A stretch of 23,737 nucleotides of DNA, from contig DASUDX010000120.1 of assembly GCA_036275365.1 (NCBI GenBank), positions 1-23,737 on the forward strand, read 5' to 3'. Source of the DNA: DASUDX01 sp036275365 (GTDB taxonomy: Bacteria > Pseudomonadota > Gammaproteobacteria > Nevskiales > Nevskiaceae). Position numbers and translations under genes: made by a program. The notes below the pieces were generated by a model that was given only the letters and a program-made list of their open reading frames with translations, searched no databases and had not been told where the DNA came from. Below are positions 7,078-15,321 of this stretch, in pieces (positions within the stretch are counted from its first letter, which is position 1; every line of letters starts with the position of its first letter).

Positions 7078-7304
7078 TGTCGCGCTTTTTCCGTCGCAAG
7101 AAGTCCTGCAAGTTCTCCGCCGAGGGCGCTCCCGAGATCGACTACAAGGATCTCGCCACCCTCAAGCAGTACATCGGTGAGAACGGCAAGATCGTGCCGG
7201 CTCGCCTGACCGGAACCCGCACCCGCTACCAGCGCCAGCTGGCCGTGGCGGTGAAGCGCGCGCGCTTCCTGTCGCTGCTCCCCTACACCGACAAGCACGA
7301 GTAA
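7077..7304 (+). CDS. rpsR: 30S ribosomal protein S18
   Basis: S18 partners S6 on the 30S platform and contacts 16S rRNA. The 75-residue protein is nearly colinear with E. coli S18: FFRRKKSCKFSAEG, EIDYKDLATLKQYI, GKIVPARLTGTRTRYQRQLAVAVKRAR and the terminal LSLLPYTDKHE. Length equals the E. coli protein. The ATG shares its A with the rpsF stop codon, so translation is coupled and S6:S18 stoichiometry is maintained. Confidence 0.98.
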   Translation: MSRFFRRKKSCKFSAEGAPEIDYKDLATLKQYIGENGKIVPARLTGTRTRYQRQLAVAVKRARFLSLLPYTDKHE

Positions 7305-7314
7305 GGAGCCGACG

Positions 7315-7776
7315 ATGGAAGTCATTCTGCTCGAGAAGATCAAGAAGCTCGGCGATCTCGGCGAGACCGTGAAGGTCAAGCCCGGCTATGGCCGCAACTT
7401 CCTGCTGCCGCAGGGCAAGGCGCTGCCGGCCACCGAGTCCAACCGCAAGGTGTTCGAGGCGCGCAAGGCCGATCTGGTCAAGAAGGCCCAGGATTCGATC
7501 AACGCCGCCAAGATCCGTGCCGAGAAGGTCGCCGGCAAGGTGCTGACGGTGAAGGCCCTGGCTGCCGAGGAAGGCAAGCTCTACGGCTCGATCGGCCTCG
7601 CCGAGATCACCAAGGCCGCCGAGGGCGCGGGGCTGGAGCTGCACAAGCACGAGATCGAGCTGCCCAACGGCCCGATCCGCCAGACCGGCCGCTACGATCT
7701 CGCCGTGCGCCTGCACAGCGAAGTCGAGACCAGCATCACCGTGGTGGTCGAAGAGATCCGCTCGGCCTCGGCCTGA
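7315..7776 (+). CDS. rplI: 50S ribosomal protein L9
   Basis: L9 binds 23S rRNA near the base of the L1 stalk and supports translation fidelity. The 153 residues include the N-terminal domain MEVILLEKIKKLGDLGETVKVKPGYGRNFLLPQGKA with the family signature around GYGRNFL. A long connecting helix (about 40-75) and the C-terminal domain (KLYGSIGLAEI, YDLAVRLHSEV) follow. Length is close to the E. coli 149 residues. AAGGAG (7303-7308) overlaps the rpsR stop and lies six bases before the ATG. It is the last gene of the operon, before a strong terminator. Confidence 0.98.
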   Translation: MEVILLEKIKKLGDLGETVKVKPGYGRNFLLPQGKALPATESNRKVFEARKADLVKKAQDSINAAKIRAEKVAGKVLTVKALAAEEGKLYGSIGLAEITKAAEGAGLELHKHEIELPNGPIRQTGRYDLAVRLHSEVETSITVVVEEIRSASA

Positions 7777-7815
7777 TCCCTTCGCTACACTCGCGTCTGC
7801 CCCGCGGACGCCTGA

Positions 7816-7843
7816 CAGCCCGCCTCGCGCGGGCTGTTTTGTT
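7816..7843 (+). terminator. Intrinsic terminator after rplI
   Basis: CAGCCCGC (7816-7823) pairs perfectly with GCGGGCTG (7829-7836) around a five-base CTCGC loop. TTTTGTTT follows immediately. This is a textbook rho-independent terminator closing the rpsF-rpsR-rplI operon, 22 bases before the dnaB start. dnaB therefore needs readthrough or a promoter inside this short interval, where I see no good match. Confidence 0.92.
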
Positions 7844-7865
7844 TCTGCCTCCCCACGATCGCGCG

Positions 7866-9212
7866 ATGTCCACCCCCAAGGTTCCGCCGTACTCCATCGA
7901 GGCCGAGCAGTCGGTGCTCGGCGGCCTGCTGCTGCACAACAGCGCCTGGAACGATCTCGCCGACCGTCTGGTGGAGGCCGACTTCTACCGTGCCGATCAT
8001 CAGCTGATCTACCGCTCGATCTCGGCCCTGGTCGGCGCCAACCGGCCCTGCGACTTCGTCACCCTCAGCGAGTACCTGCGCGAGCACGGCCAGCTGGAGG
8101 AGGCCGGCGGCCTCGCCTATCTCGGCCAGCTCGCCAACGACACCCCCAGCGTCTCCAACATCCAGGCCTATGCCGAGATCGTGCGCGAGCGCTCGGTGCT
8201 GCGCAGCCTGATCGCGGTCGGCAATGACATCGCCGAGCTGTCCTTCCGTCCGGAGGGTCGCAGCGCCCAGGAGCTGATCGATCTCGCCGAGCAGCGGGTG
8301 TTCGCCATCCGCGAGCGCGGCCAGCGTGCCAGCCGCAGCTACTTCGACATGCCGCAGGTGATGACCGCGGTCTATGACAAGGTCTCGGCCCTGCGCGCCA
8401 ATCCGCTGGGCAGCGCCGGTCTCAGCACCGGGTTCGCCGAGTTCGACAACAAGACCTCAGGTCTCGGTGCTGGTGATCTGATGATCCTGGCGGCGCGTCC
8501 CTCGATGGGCAAGACCACGCTGGCGATGAACATCGCCGAGCATGTGGCGTTCGACCGCAAGGAGGCGGTGGCGGTGTTCAGCATGGAAATGTCGGCCGAG
8601 CAGCTCGGCTATCGCGTGATCTCCTCGCGCTGCGGCATCCCCATGCAGAAGCTGCGCAGCGGCCAGCTCGACGATGTGGAGATGGACCAGCTGGCCTGGA
8701 GCGTGGGCAAGCTGCGCGAGGCGCCGCTGTTCATCGACGAGACCGGGGCGCTCTCGCCCAATGATCTGCGCGCCAAGGCGCGCCGCCTGGCCCAGCGCGA
8801 GAACATCCGCCTGATCGTGGTCGACTACATCCAGCTGATGCAGGTGCCGGGCACGCGCGAGAACCGCACCAATGAGATCAGCGAGATCTCGCGCAGCCTC
8901 AAGGCGCTGGCCAAGGAGCTGGGGATTCCGGTGATTGCCCTGTCCCAGCTCAACCGCGGTGTCGAGCAGCGCGACAACAAGCGCCCGCGCATGAGCGATC
9001 TGCGCGAGTCCGGCGGTATCGAGCAGGACGCCGATCTGGTGGTCTTCATCTACCGCGACTGGGTCTACAACAAGGACGCCGACGAGCGTCAGGCCGAGGT
9101 GATCATCGCCAAGCAGCGTAACGGCCCGCTCGGCACGGTGAATGTGCGCTTCCTCGGCGAGTTCACCCGCTTCGAGAACCCGACGCCGAGCTACGAAGGC
9201 TTCGCGCCATGA
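7866..9212 (+). CDS. dnaB: Replicative DNA helicase DnaB
   Basis: DnaB is the hexameric 5'-3' helicase that unwinds the replication fork and recruits primase. The N-terminal domain (about 10-115) starts PYSIEAEQSVLGGLLL. The RecA-like motor begins near SAGLSTGFAEFDNKTSGLGAGDLMILAARPSMGKTTLAMN, with Walker A lysine K216. The Walker B region LIVVDYIQLMQVPG, the DnaB motif LSQLNRGVEQR and RMSDLRESGGIEQDADLV follow. No intein or insertion is visible; 448 residues is slightly shorter than E. coli DnaB (471). ATG at 7866 is chosen because MSTPKVPPYSIEAEQSVLG matches the family; the TTG at 7839 lies in the terminator tail. The stop overlaps alr (ATGA). Confidence 0.98.
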   Translation: MSTPKVPPYSIEAEQSVLGGLLLHNSAWNDLADRLVEADFYRADHQLIYRSISALVGANRPCDFVTLSEYLREHGQLEEAGGLAYLGQLANDTPSVSNIQAYAEIVRERSVLRSLIAVGNDIAELSFRPEGRSAQELIDLAEQRVFAIRERGQRASRSYFDMPQVMTAVYDKVSALRANPLGSAGLSTGFAEFDNKTSGLGAGDLMILAARPSMGKTTLAMNIAEHVAFDRKEAVAVFSMEMSAEQLGYRVISSRCGIPMQKLRSGQLDDVEMDQLAWSVGKLREAPLFIDETGALSPNDLRAKARRLAQRENIRLIVVDYIQLMQVPGTRENRTNEISEISRSLKALAKELGIPVIALSQLNRGVEQRDNKRPRMSDLRESGGIEQDADLVVFIYRDWVYNKDADERQAEVIIAKQRNGPLGTVNVRFLGEFTRFENPTPSYEGFAP

Positions 9213-10297
9213 TCCCGCGCGTCACCGCGACGGTGGATCTCGCGGCGCTGCGTCACAACCTCGCGCGGGTGCGCGAGCAGGCGCCGCGCTCGCGGGTGAT
9301 GGCGGCGGTCAAGGCCGATGCCTACGGCCATGGTGCGGTGCCGGTGGCGCGCACCCTGGAAGCCGCCGGGGTGGATGCGCTGGCGGTGGCCTGCATGGAG
9401 GAGGCCCAGGAACTGCGCGAGGCCCATGTGCAGGCGCCGATCGCCCTGCTCGAAGGGGTGATCTCCAGCGAGGAGGCGGCTCTGGCCGCCTACGAGGGTC
9501 TGCAGGTGGTGGTGCATGACTTCTGGCAGATCGAGCTGCTGGAAGCGATGCCGCAGTCGGCCACGCTCTCGCTCTGGTTCAAGCTCGACAGCGGCATGCA
9601 CCGTCTGGGCTTTCCCCTGGATGCGGTGCCGCGGCTGCTTGAGGTGCTGCAGCGTCATCCGCGCTGGCATTTCTGCGGCTGGATGACCCACCTGGCCTGC
9701 GCGGACGAGGTGGGAAACGCCATGACGCCCGCCCAGATCCAGGCGTTCGACACCGCCCTGCAGGGGCTGCCGGGGCCGCGTTCGATCGCCAACTCGGCGG
9801 GGCTGATGGCCTGGCCGGAGGCGCGCCGCGACTGGGTCCGCCCGGGGCTGATGCTGTATGGCGCCAGCCCGCTGCCCGGACGCACCGGCCCGGAGCTGGG
9901 CCTGCGCCCGGTCCTGACCCTGGAGAGCCGGCTGATCGCGGTGCGCGAGTACGAGGCCGGCGCCACCCTCGGCTATGGCGCCCGCTACCGCTGCCCGCAG
10001 CGCATGCCGGTGGGGGTGGTGGCGGTGGGCTATGCCGATGGCGTGCACCGCTGCCTGCCCGATGGCACCCCGCTGCGCTGCCGCGGCCGCACCATTCCGC
10101 TGGTGGGTCGGGTCTCGATGGACATGATCACCGTCGATCTGCGCGCGGTCCCCGAGGCCCAGGTGGGCGACCGGGTGGTGCTGTGGGGCGAGGAGCTGCC
10201 CGCCGAGATCATGGCGGCGCAGGCCGGCACCCTGGCCTACGAGCTGTTCTGCGGGCTGACCAACCGGGTGCGCTTCCGCCACCTGCCGGCGGGCTGA
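9209..10297 (+). CDS. alr: Alanine racemase (PLP-dependent)
   Basis: Alr interconverts L- and D-alanine, supplying D-Ala for peptidoglycan. The 362-residue protein shows the PLP-binding motif AAVKADAYGHG with Schiff-base lysine K35 and the N-terminal TIM barrel (DSGMHRLGF, MTHLACAD, NSAGLMAWP, VRPGLMLYG). The C-terminal domain has the second catalytic base, tyrosine Y256, in LGYGARYR, followed by VGYADGVHR and the signature VGRVSMDMITVDL. Its ATG lies inside the dnaB stop region (four-base overlap), so it is co-transcribed with dnaB, an arrangement shared with many gammaproteobacteria. It converges on gspF with 27 bases between; no hairpin terminator is visible there. Confidence 0.97.
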   Translation: MIPRVTATVDLAALRHNLARVREQAPRSRVMAAVKADAYGHGAVPVARTLEAAGVDALAVACMEEAQELREAHVQAPIALLEGVISSEEAALAAYEGLQVVVHDFWQIELLEAMPQSATLSLWFKLDSGMHRLGFPLDAVPRLLEVLQRHPRWHFCGWMTHLACADEVGNAMTPAQIQAFDTALQGLPGPRSIANSAGLMAWPEARRDWVRPGLMLYGASPLPGRTGPELGLRPVLTLESRLIAVREYEAGATLGYGARYRCPQRMPVGVVAVGYADGVHRCLPDGTPLRCRGRTIPLVGRVSMDMITVDLRAVPEAQVGDRVVLWGEELPAEIMAAQAGTLAYELFCGLTNRVRFRHLPAG

Positions 10298-10324
10298 TCC
10301 TGCGGAGCCAGCGACGGGGCAGGG

Positions 10325-11554
10325 CTACTGCACGAGGGTGTTGAGCTCGAAGATCGGCAGCAGGATGGCCAGCACGATCAGCAGCACCATCCCGCCCATG
10401 GCCAGGATCAGCACCGGCTCGAACACCCCCATCAGGGCCGCCACCAGGGTTTCCACCTCGCGCTCCTGGTTGTCGGCGGAGCGATCCAGCATCTCGTCGA
10501 GCTTGCCCGAGGCCTCGCCGCTGGCGATCAGGTGCACGGTGATCGGCGGGAACAGCTTGGACTGATCCAGCGAGCGGCTCAGCGCGCTGCCCTCGCGCAC
10601 CTTGATCGCCGCGGCCTCGATGGCCTCGCGCATCGGCAGATTGCTCACCACCTGGGTGCCGATGCGCATCGCGTCGAGAATCGGCACGCCGCTGCCGAAC
10701 AGTATCCCGAGGGTGCGGGTGAAACGGCCGGCGTTGGCGCCGCGGGTCAGCCGGCCGATCAGCGGCAGGCGCAGCTGGAAGCGATGCACGCGACGGCGGA
10801 AGGCCTCGCCCTGCATCAGCCGGTGGAAGGTGAAGCCGGCGACACCGAGCAGGATCAGCAGATAGATCCCGTAATCGCGCAGGAAGTCACTGAGGCCGAT
10901 CATGCCGCGGGTCAGGCCCGGCAGCTGCTGGTCGATATCGGCATACACCCCGACCACCTGCGGCACCACATAGGTGAGCAGCAGCACCACCACGGACAGC
11001 GCCACCACGGTCAGGATGGCCGGGTAGAACGCCGCCAGCATGATCTTGGCGTTCATCGCCTGCCGGCGTTCCACATAGTCGGCGAGCCGCTCGAGGATGT
11101 GGTCGAGCTTGCCGGAGGATTCGCCCGCCTCCACCGTCGCGCGGAACAGCGGCGGAAAGGCGGCCGGGAACTGGTTGAGCGCGGCGGCCAGGGTCGAGCC
11201 TTCCAGCACCCCGCTGCGCACGCCGAGGGCGATGCGCTGCACCTTCTTCGACTCGCTCTGCTGGGCCACCGCGCTGAGCGATTCGTCCAGCGGCAGGCCG
11301 GAGCGCACCAGGGTGGCGAGCTGGCGGGTGAACAGGGACAGCTCGGTGCTCGACAGCCCGCCGCCGCCGCGGACCCGGGAGCCGGTGGCGGCACTGCTGC
11401 GGGTCTGACCGCGCTCGGCGACTTCCTGGATCTCCAGCGGGGTCAGCCCGCGTTCGCGCAGCTGGGCGCGGGCCTGGCGCGCGGTATCGCCCTCGATCAG
11501 CCCCTTGAGCTGGCGGCCGCGGGCGTCGAGCGCGCTGTATTCGAAGGCGGGCAC
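10325..11554 (-). CDS. gspF: Type II secretion inner-membrane platform protein GspF
   Basis: GspF is the polytopic inner-membrane protein of the type II secretion system that couples the GspE motor to the pseudopilus. The 409 residues open with the family motif MPAFEYSALDARGRQLKG. Two T2SF domains (about 75-200 and 275-400) share the pattern LATLVRSGLPLDESL / LGILFGSGVPILDAM and ATVEAGESSGKLDHILERLADY / HLIASGEASGKLDEMLDRSADN. Three hydrophobic segments are visible: AILTVVALSVVVLLLTYVVP, YLLILLGVAGFTF and VLILAMGGMVLLIVLAILLP. The start codon is GTG with no clear Shine-Dalgarno. It is the last gene of gspCDEF and is separated from gspE by a 101-base interval holding a palindromic repeat element. 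Confidence 0.97.
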   Translation of the reverse strand: MPAFEYSALDARGRQLKGLIEGDTARQARAQLRERGLTPLEIQEVAERGQTRSSAATGSRVRGGGGLSSTELSLFTRQLATLVRSGLPLDESLSAVAQQSESKKVQRIALGVRSGVLEGSTLAAALNQFPAAFPPLFRATVEAGESSGKLDHILERLADYVERRQAMNAKIMLAAFYPAILTVVALSVVVLLLTYVVPQVVGVYADIDQQLPGLTRGMIGLSDFLRDYGIYLLILLGVAGFTFHRLMQGEAFRRRVHRFQLRLPLIGRLTRGANAGRFTRTLGILFGSGVPILDAMRIGTQVVSNLPMREAIEAAAIKVREGSALSRSLDQSKLFPPITVHLIASGEASGKLDEMLDRSADNQEREVETLVAALMGVFEPVLILAMGGMVLLIVLAILLPIFELNTLVQ

Positions 11555-11560
11555 CGCTCA

Positions 11561-11644
11561 GTGTCCAGTGTGGAGTGTCGAGTTTCCAGAACGCGCACGC
11601 TCCAGCCCCAGACAAGTTCTGGGACCTGGAAACGCCACACTGGA
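11561..11644. repeat. Palindromic repeat element with heptamer run between gspE and gspF
   Basis: The left half begins with four consecutive imperfect heptamers: GTGTCCA, GTGTGGA, GTGTCGA, GTTTCCA (11561-11588). The arms TCCAGTGTGG (11564-11573) plus GTTTCCAG (11582-11589) are the exact inverse of CTGGAAAC (11626-11633) plus CCACACTGGA (11635-11644). The left arm carries eight bases between its two blocks and the right arm only one. A second perfect hairpin, CCCAGA (11607-11612) with TCTGGG (11618-11623), lies inside. The element fills most of the gspE-gspF gap and has no coding capacity. It resembles REP/MITE-like or short-tandem-repeat elements in form; its family is unknown to me. Confidence 0.8.
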
Positions 11645-11655
11645 AGCTGCGGCTT

Positions 11656-13155
11656 TCATTCCTCCACCGTCACCCGCAGCACTTCGCGCAGGGTGGTGTG
11701 GCCGGCGATCACCTTGTTGCGGCCGGATTGCAGGATGCCCGGTCCGCGGCTGCGGGCGTAGGCCTCCAGCGACTGCTCGGACTCGCCGTCGTGGATCATC
11801 GCCTCCAGGCGCCGATCGACCTCGATGATCTCGTGGATGCCGCTGCGGCCGGCGAAGCCGGTGTGCCGGCACAGCGGGCAGCCGGCCGGACGGTGCAGGA
11901 TCAGCGGCGCGGCAAGATCGCCGATACCGAGCTGCTCCTTCTCGACCAGGCTCGCCTCATACGGCTGCTTGCAGGCGGTGCAGAGGGTGCGGACCAGGCG
12001 CTGGGCCATCAGCCCGATCAGCGAGGAGGAGAGCTGGTAGGGCTCCACGCCCATGTCGCGCAGGCGGGTGATGGCCCCCACCGCGGTGTTGGTATGCAGG
12101 GTGGAGAGCACCAGGTGGCCGGTCTGGCTGGCCTGCACGGCGATCTGCGCGGTTTCCAGATCGCGGATCTCACCGACCATCACCACATCCGGGTCCTGGC
12201 GCAGGATGGCGCGCAGGCCGCGGGCGAAGGTCATCTCCACCTTGGTGTTGACCTGGGTCTGGCCGACGCCGTCGATGTAGTACTCGATCGGGTCCTCGAC
12301 GGTCATGATGTTGCGGCTGCGGTCGTTGAGCACCGACAGCCCGGAGTAGAGCGTGGTGGTCTTGCCCGAGCCGGTGGGACCGGTGACCAGCATGATCCCG
12401 TAGGGCTTGTGCAGGATGCGCCGCAGCACCTCGATCTGGCCGCTGCCCAGCCCCAGCTGCTCGAGGTCGAGGCGGTCGGCCTGCTTGTCGAGGATACGCA
12501 TCACCACCCGCTCGGAATTGACGCCGGTGGGGATGGTGGAGACGCGCACATCGACCTTGCGGCCGCCGAAGGCGCGCGAGATGCGGCCGTCCTGCGGCAG
12601 GCGCTTCTCGGCGATGTCGAGCTTGGCCATCACCTTGATGCGCGAGACCAGGCGCGGCGCCAGGGCCCGCGGCGGCGACATGATCTCGCGCAGCACGCCA
12701 TCGACGCGGAAGCGGATCTGCAGGCGGTTCTCGAAGGATTCGATGTGGATGTCCGAGGCGTTCTCCTTGATCGCCTCCACCAGCAGCCCGTTGATGAACT
12801 TGATCACCGGGGCGTCGTCGCTGGACTCCAGCAGGTCCTGGTTGTCCTGCAGGGCGCTGGCGAGGGCGTCGAGATCGGCCTCGTCGCTCTCCAGCCCGTC
12901 CATCAGCTGGGCGGTGGCCGCGGTCTGGCCCTCATAGGTGCGCGAGAGCAGGGCATCGAACTCGGCCGCGCCGACCGGCCGCAGCCGCAGTGGCTGGCCG
13001 AGGAAGCGGCGCATCTCGTGCACCGCCTCGACGCTGACACCGGGCCGGGCCGCCACCACCACGGCGCCCTCCACCTGTTCGGTGATGACCAGGCCATGAC
13101 GCTTGGCGAAGGCGAAGCTGGGGCGCCGCAGCGGCGCGCTGGATGCCGCCTCCAT
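11656..13155 (-). CDS. gspE: Type II secretion ATPase GspE
   Basis: GspE is the cytoplasmic hexameric ATPase that powers pseudopilus assembly. The 499 residues include an N-terminal GspE/PilB-type domain (about 10-80) that docks to GspL. The bilobed ATPase follows, with Walker A GPTGSGKT (K265), an Asp-box region around TVEDPIEYYIDGV, Walker B DPDVVMVGEIRD (E329) and the His-box STLHTNTAVGAITRL. A zinc-binding tetracysteine motif is present as C392-x2-C395 and C426-x2-C429, a GspE hallmark, followed by GFAGRSGIHEI. The ATG is two bases after the gspD stop. A 101-base gap with a repeat element separates it from gspF; in many gsp operons E and F are nearly contiguous. Confidence 0.97.
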   Translation of the reverse strand: MEAASSAPLRRPSFAFAKRHGLVITEQVEGAVVVAARPGVSVEAVHEMRRFLGQPLRLRPVGAAEFDALLSRTYEGQTAATAQLMDGLESDEADLDALASALQDNQDLLESSDDAPVIKFINGLLVEAIKENASDIHIESFENRLQIRFRVDGVLREIMSPPRALAPRLVSRIKVMAKLDIAEKRLPQDGRISRAFGGRKVDVRVSTIPTGVNSERVVMRILDKQADRLDLEQLGLGSGQIEVLRRILHKPYGIMLVTGPTGSGKTTTLYSGLSVLNDRSRNIMTVEDPIEYYIDGVGQTQVNTKVEMTFARGLRAILRQDPDVVMVGEIRDLETAQIAVQASQTGHLVLSTLHTNTAVGAITRLRDMGVEPYQLSSSLIGLMAQRLVRTLCTACKQPYEASLVEKEQLGIGDLAAPLILHRPAGCPLCRHTGFAGRSGIHEIIEVDRRLEAMIHDGESEQSLEAYARSRGPGILQSGRNKVIAGHTTLREVLRVTVEE

Positions 13156-13157
13156 GA

Positions 13158-15308
13158 TCAGGGCGAACCGCCGGTGGCCGGAGCCTCGAAGCGGCGGGCC
13201 GGATCCTCGGCATAGGGCAGGGGCGGCGGACTGGCCGGCGCTGGCGCTGGCGCCGGTACCGGGGCCGGGTCATAGACCTTGCCGGCCTCGCCACCCGGCA
13301 GCGCCGTGGTGGCCGGCGCCGGATCAGCGGCCGGACGGTCGGCCAGATACTCGAGGTAATCCCGCAGCACCGGCCGGTTGCCGCCCACCAGCGGAATCGC
13401 CCCGCCCACCGCGCCGATCTGCGCCTCGCGCAGGGCGTCGTACTTGCGCCGCGAGTAGTAATCGCCATCCGCCGGCTTGCGCAGGATGGCCGGACGGATG
13501 AACACCATCAGATTGCGCCGCTGCTTGCTCACCGCGCGGTACTTGAACAGAGTGCCGAGCAGCGGAATGCTGGAGAGGAAGGGCACGCCGCGCTGGGTGT
13601 CCTGCAGCTGATCGTCCATCAGTCCGCCCAGCACCAGGATCTGTCCGTCGTCCACGCTCACCGTGTTGGTGATGGTGCGCTTGTTGGTCACCAGATCCAC
13701 CGCGCCGGCGGCGCCGCTGGAGAGGCTGGAGACTTCCAGATCGATCTTCAGCTTGATGTTGCTGCCCTCGTTGATCTGCGGGGTGATGCCGAGGGTCAGG
13801 CCCACATCCTTGCGCTCGATGGTCTGGAACGGGTTGACCGCACCGTTGACCCCGCTGCCGGTGCCGGTGTTGCTGAACGAGCCGGACAGGAAGGGCACTT
13901 CCTGACCCACCGAGATTTCCGCCTCCTCGTTGTCCAGGGTGGTCAGGGTCGGGGTCGACAGCACATTGGTATCGCCGTCGCCCTTGAGCGCCTTGAGCAG
14001 CACGCCGAAGGTGGTGCCGCGGCGGTCGCCGCCACCGATCACATTGATGCCCTGGCCGAGCAGGCCAGCCGCCGCGGTGGCCGGCACCTCGTCGTCGGCG
14101 TCCAGCCGCGCCAGTCCCTGCAGCGCGGTCAGCGTGCTGGGGTCGAGAATGCCGGCGGCCGCCACCTGGCCCTCGTTGAACAGCACCCAGTCCACGCCGA
14201 GCTGGCTGGACTTGTCGGCGCTGACCTCGGCGATGATCGCCTCCACCAGCACCTGGGCGCGCTGGATATCGAGCTGGGCGATCACATCGCGGATCTGCCG
14301 CATGGTCTTGGGCGCCGCGGTGACGATCAGCGCATTGGTGTCGACATCCGCGATCACCCGGGTGCCGCCGGCGCCCCCGCCACCGGCTGCCGCCACCGGT
14401 GCCGCGCCGCCTGCCGGTGCGGCCCCGCCGCGCTGCTCGGTCTGCGCCACCTGCTGGGCATAACCCTCCAGAATCGGTGCCAGGTTTTCGGCGCTGGCAT
14501 AGCGCAGGTAGATGACCTGGGTGGCGCCATCGCCGCCCACCGGGATGTCGAGGCGGGTGACGATCTCCAGCAGCTTCTCGCGCTCGGCCTTGTCACCGCC
14601 GATCAGCACGCTGTTGGAGCGCTCGTCGGCAATCACCACCGCCGGCTTGCTGGTGGCATCGGCCTGCTTGTCCTGCTGGGTGAGGGTGGTGACGATGCGC
14701 ACCACCTCGCTGGCGGCCGCATGTTCGAGCTTGACCATCTCGATCTCGCGATCACCGGAGAGATCGATCTGGCGGATCAGCCGTTCCAGCCGCTGCACAT
14801 TGGCGGCACGGTCCGAGATGATCAGCACATTGCTCGGCGCATAGGCGGCCAGATGGCCCCACTGCGGCACCATCGGCCGCAGGATTGGCACCAGCTGGGC
14901 GGCCGAGACATTCTGGATCTGGTAGACGTGGGTCACCACCTCGTCGATCGCCAGGCCCGCGCCGCTGGAGCTGAGCGTGCCGCCGTCCTGGCGGGCGTTG
15001 GTTTCCGGCACGATCTTGATGGTGTCACCGGAGGGGATGGCGGCGAACCCGTTGACCTGCAGCACGGCGAGGAAGGTCTCGTAGACGCTGTCGGCGTCCA
15101 TCGGGCTGGAGGAGATCACCGTCACCTTGCCCTTCACCCGCGAATCGACGATGAAGTTGCGGCCGGTAACCTCGCTGACCGTCGCGATCAGCGTGCTGAT
15201 GTCCGCGTCCTTGAGGTTGAGCGTGACCTGGGCCCATAGCGCGGTGCTGGGCAGGAGCGCGGCCGCCGACAGGGCGGCGGCCACGAGGATTCCCCGGAAG
15301 CGGATCAT
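13158..15308 (-). CDS. gspD: Type II secretion outer-membrane secretin GspD
   Basis: GspD forms the multimeric outer-membrane channel through which folded exoproteins leave the periplasm. The 716-residue precursor has a Sec signal (about 1-26, ending ALWA). The N0 domain (VTLNLKDADISTLIATVSEVTGRNFIVDSRVKGKVTV) and N1-N3 domains follow. A Gly/Ala-rich linker sits inside N3 (about 290-315), and the C-terminal secretin domain contains VGQEVPFLSGSF, ERKDVGLTLGITPQI and GGLMDDQLQDTQRGVPFLSSIPLLGTLFKYR. The tail (about 665-716) is rich in proline and alanine; whether it carries a pilotin-binding S-domain cannot be judged. It starts 13 bases after gspC. The bases just before and including its start codon are complementary to the gspC start region. 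Confidence 0.97.
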   Translation of the reverse strand: MIRFRGILVAAALSAAALLPSTALWAQVTLNLKDADISTLIATVSEVTGRNFIVDSRVKGKVTVISSSPMDADSVYETFLAVLQVNGFAAIPSGDTIKIVPETNARQDGGTLSSSGAGLAIDEVVTHVYQIQNVSAAQLVPILRPMVPQWGHLAAYAPSNVLIISDRAANVQRLERLIRQIDLSGDREIEMVKLEHAAASEVVRIVTTLTQQDKQADATSKPAVVIADERSNSVLIGGDKAEREKLLEIVTRLDIPVGGDGATQVIYLRYASAENLAPILEGYAQQVAQTEQRGGAAPAGGAAPVAAAGGGGAGGTRVIADVDTNALIVTAAPKTMRQIRDVIAQLDIQRAQVLVEAIIAEVSADKSSQLGVDWVLFNEGQVAAAGILDPSTLTALQGLARLDADDEVPATAAAGLLGQGINVIGGGDRRGTTFGVLLKALKGDGDTNVLSTPTLTTLDNEEAEISVGQEVPFLSGSFSNTGTGSGVNGAVNPFQTIERKDVGLTLGITPQINEGSNIKLKIDLEVSSLSSGAAGAVDLVTNKRTITNTVSVDDGQILVLGGLMDDQLQDTQRGVPFLSSIPLLGTLFKYRAVSKQRRNLMVFIRPAILRKPADGDYYSRRKYDALREAQIGAVGGAIPLVGGNRPVLRDYLEYLADRPAADPAPATTALPGGEAGKVYDPAPVPAPAPAPASPPPLPYAEDPARRFEAPATGGSP

Positions 15309-15318
15309 GGTTTCAATC
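15306..15318 (+). repeat. 13-base inverted repeat, copy at the gspD start
   Basis: CATGGTTTCAATC on the + strand. On the minus strand it reads GATTGAAACCATG, ending in the gspD start codon. Its exact inverse lies at 16225-16237, over the gspC start codon, so the pair flanks gspC. Confidence 0.7.
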
Positions 15319-15321
15319 GTT

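Noticed and set aside
7786..7791. TACACT as a -10 element for dnaB
   Set aside because: No -35 match lies at the right distance, and a transcript starting there would run straight into the strong terminator at 7816-7843.
10298..10324. Terminator between alr and gspF
   Set aside because: The 27-base gap shows no convincing stem-loop or T-run on either strand.
13225..13265. Simple-sequence repeat in the Pro/Ala coding region of gspD as a separate repeat element
   Set aside because: It is explained by coding for a Pro/Ala-rich tail and is not a clean tandem repeat.
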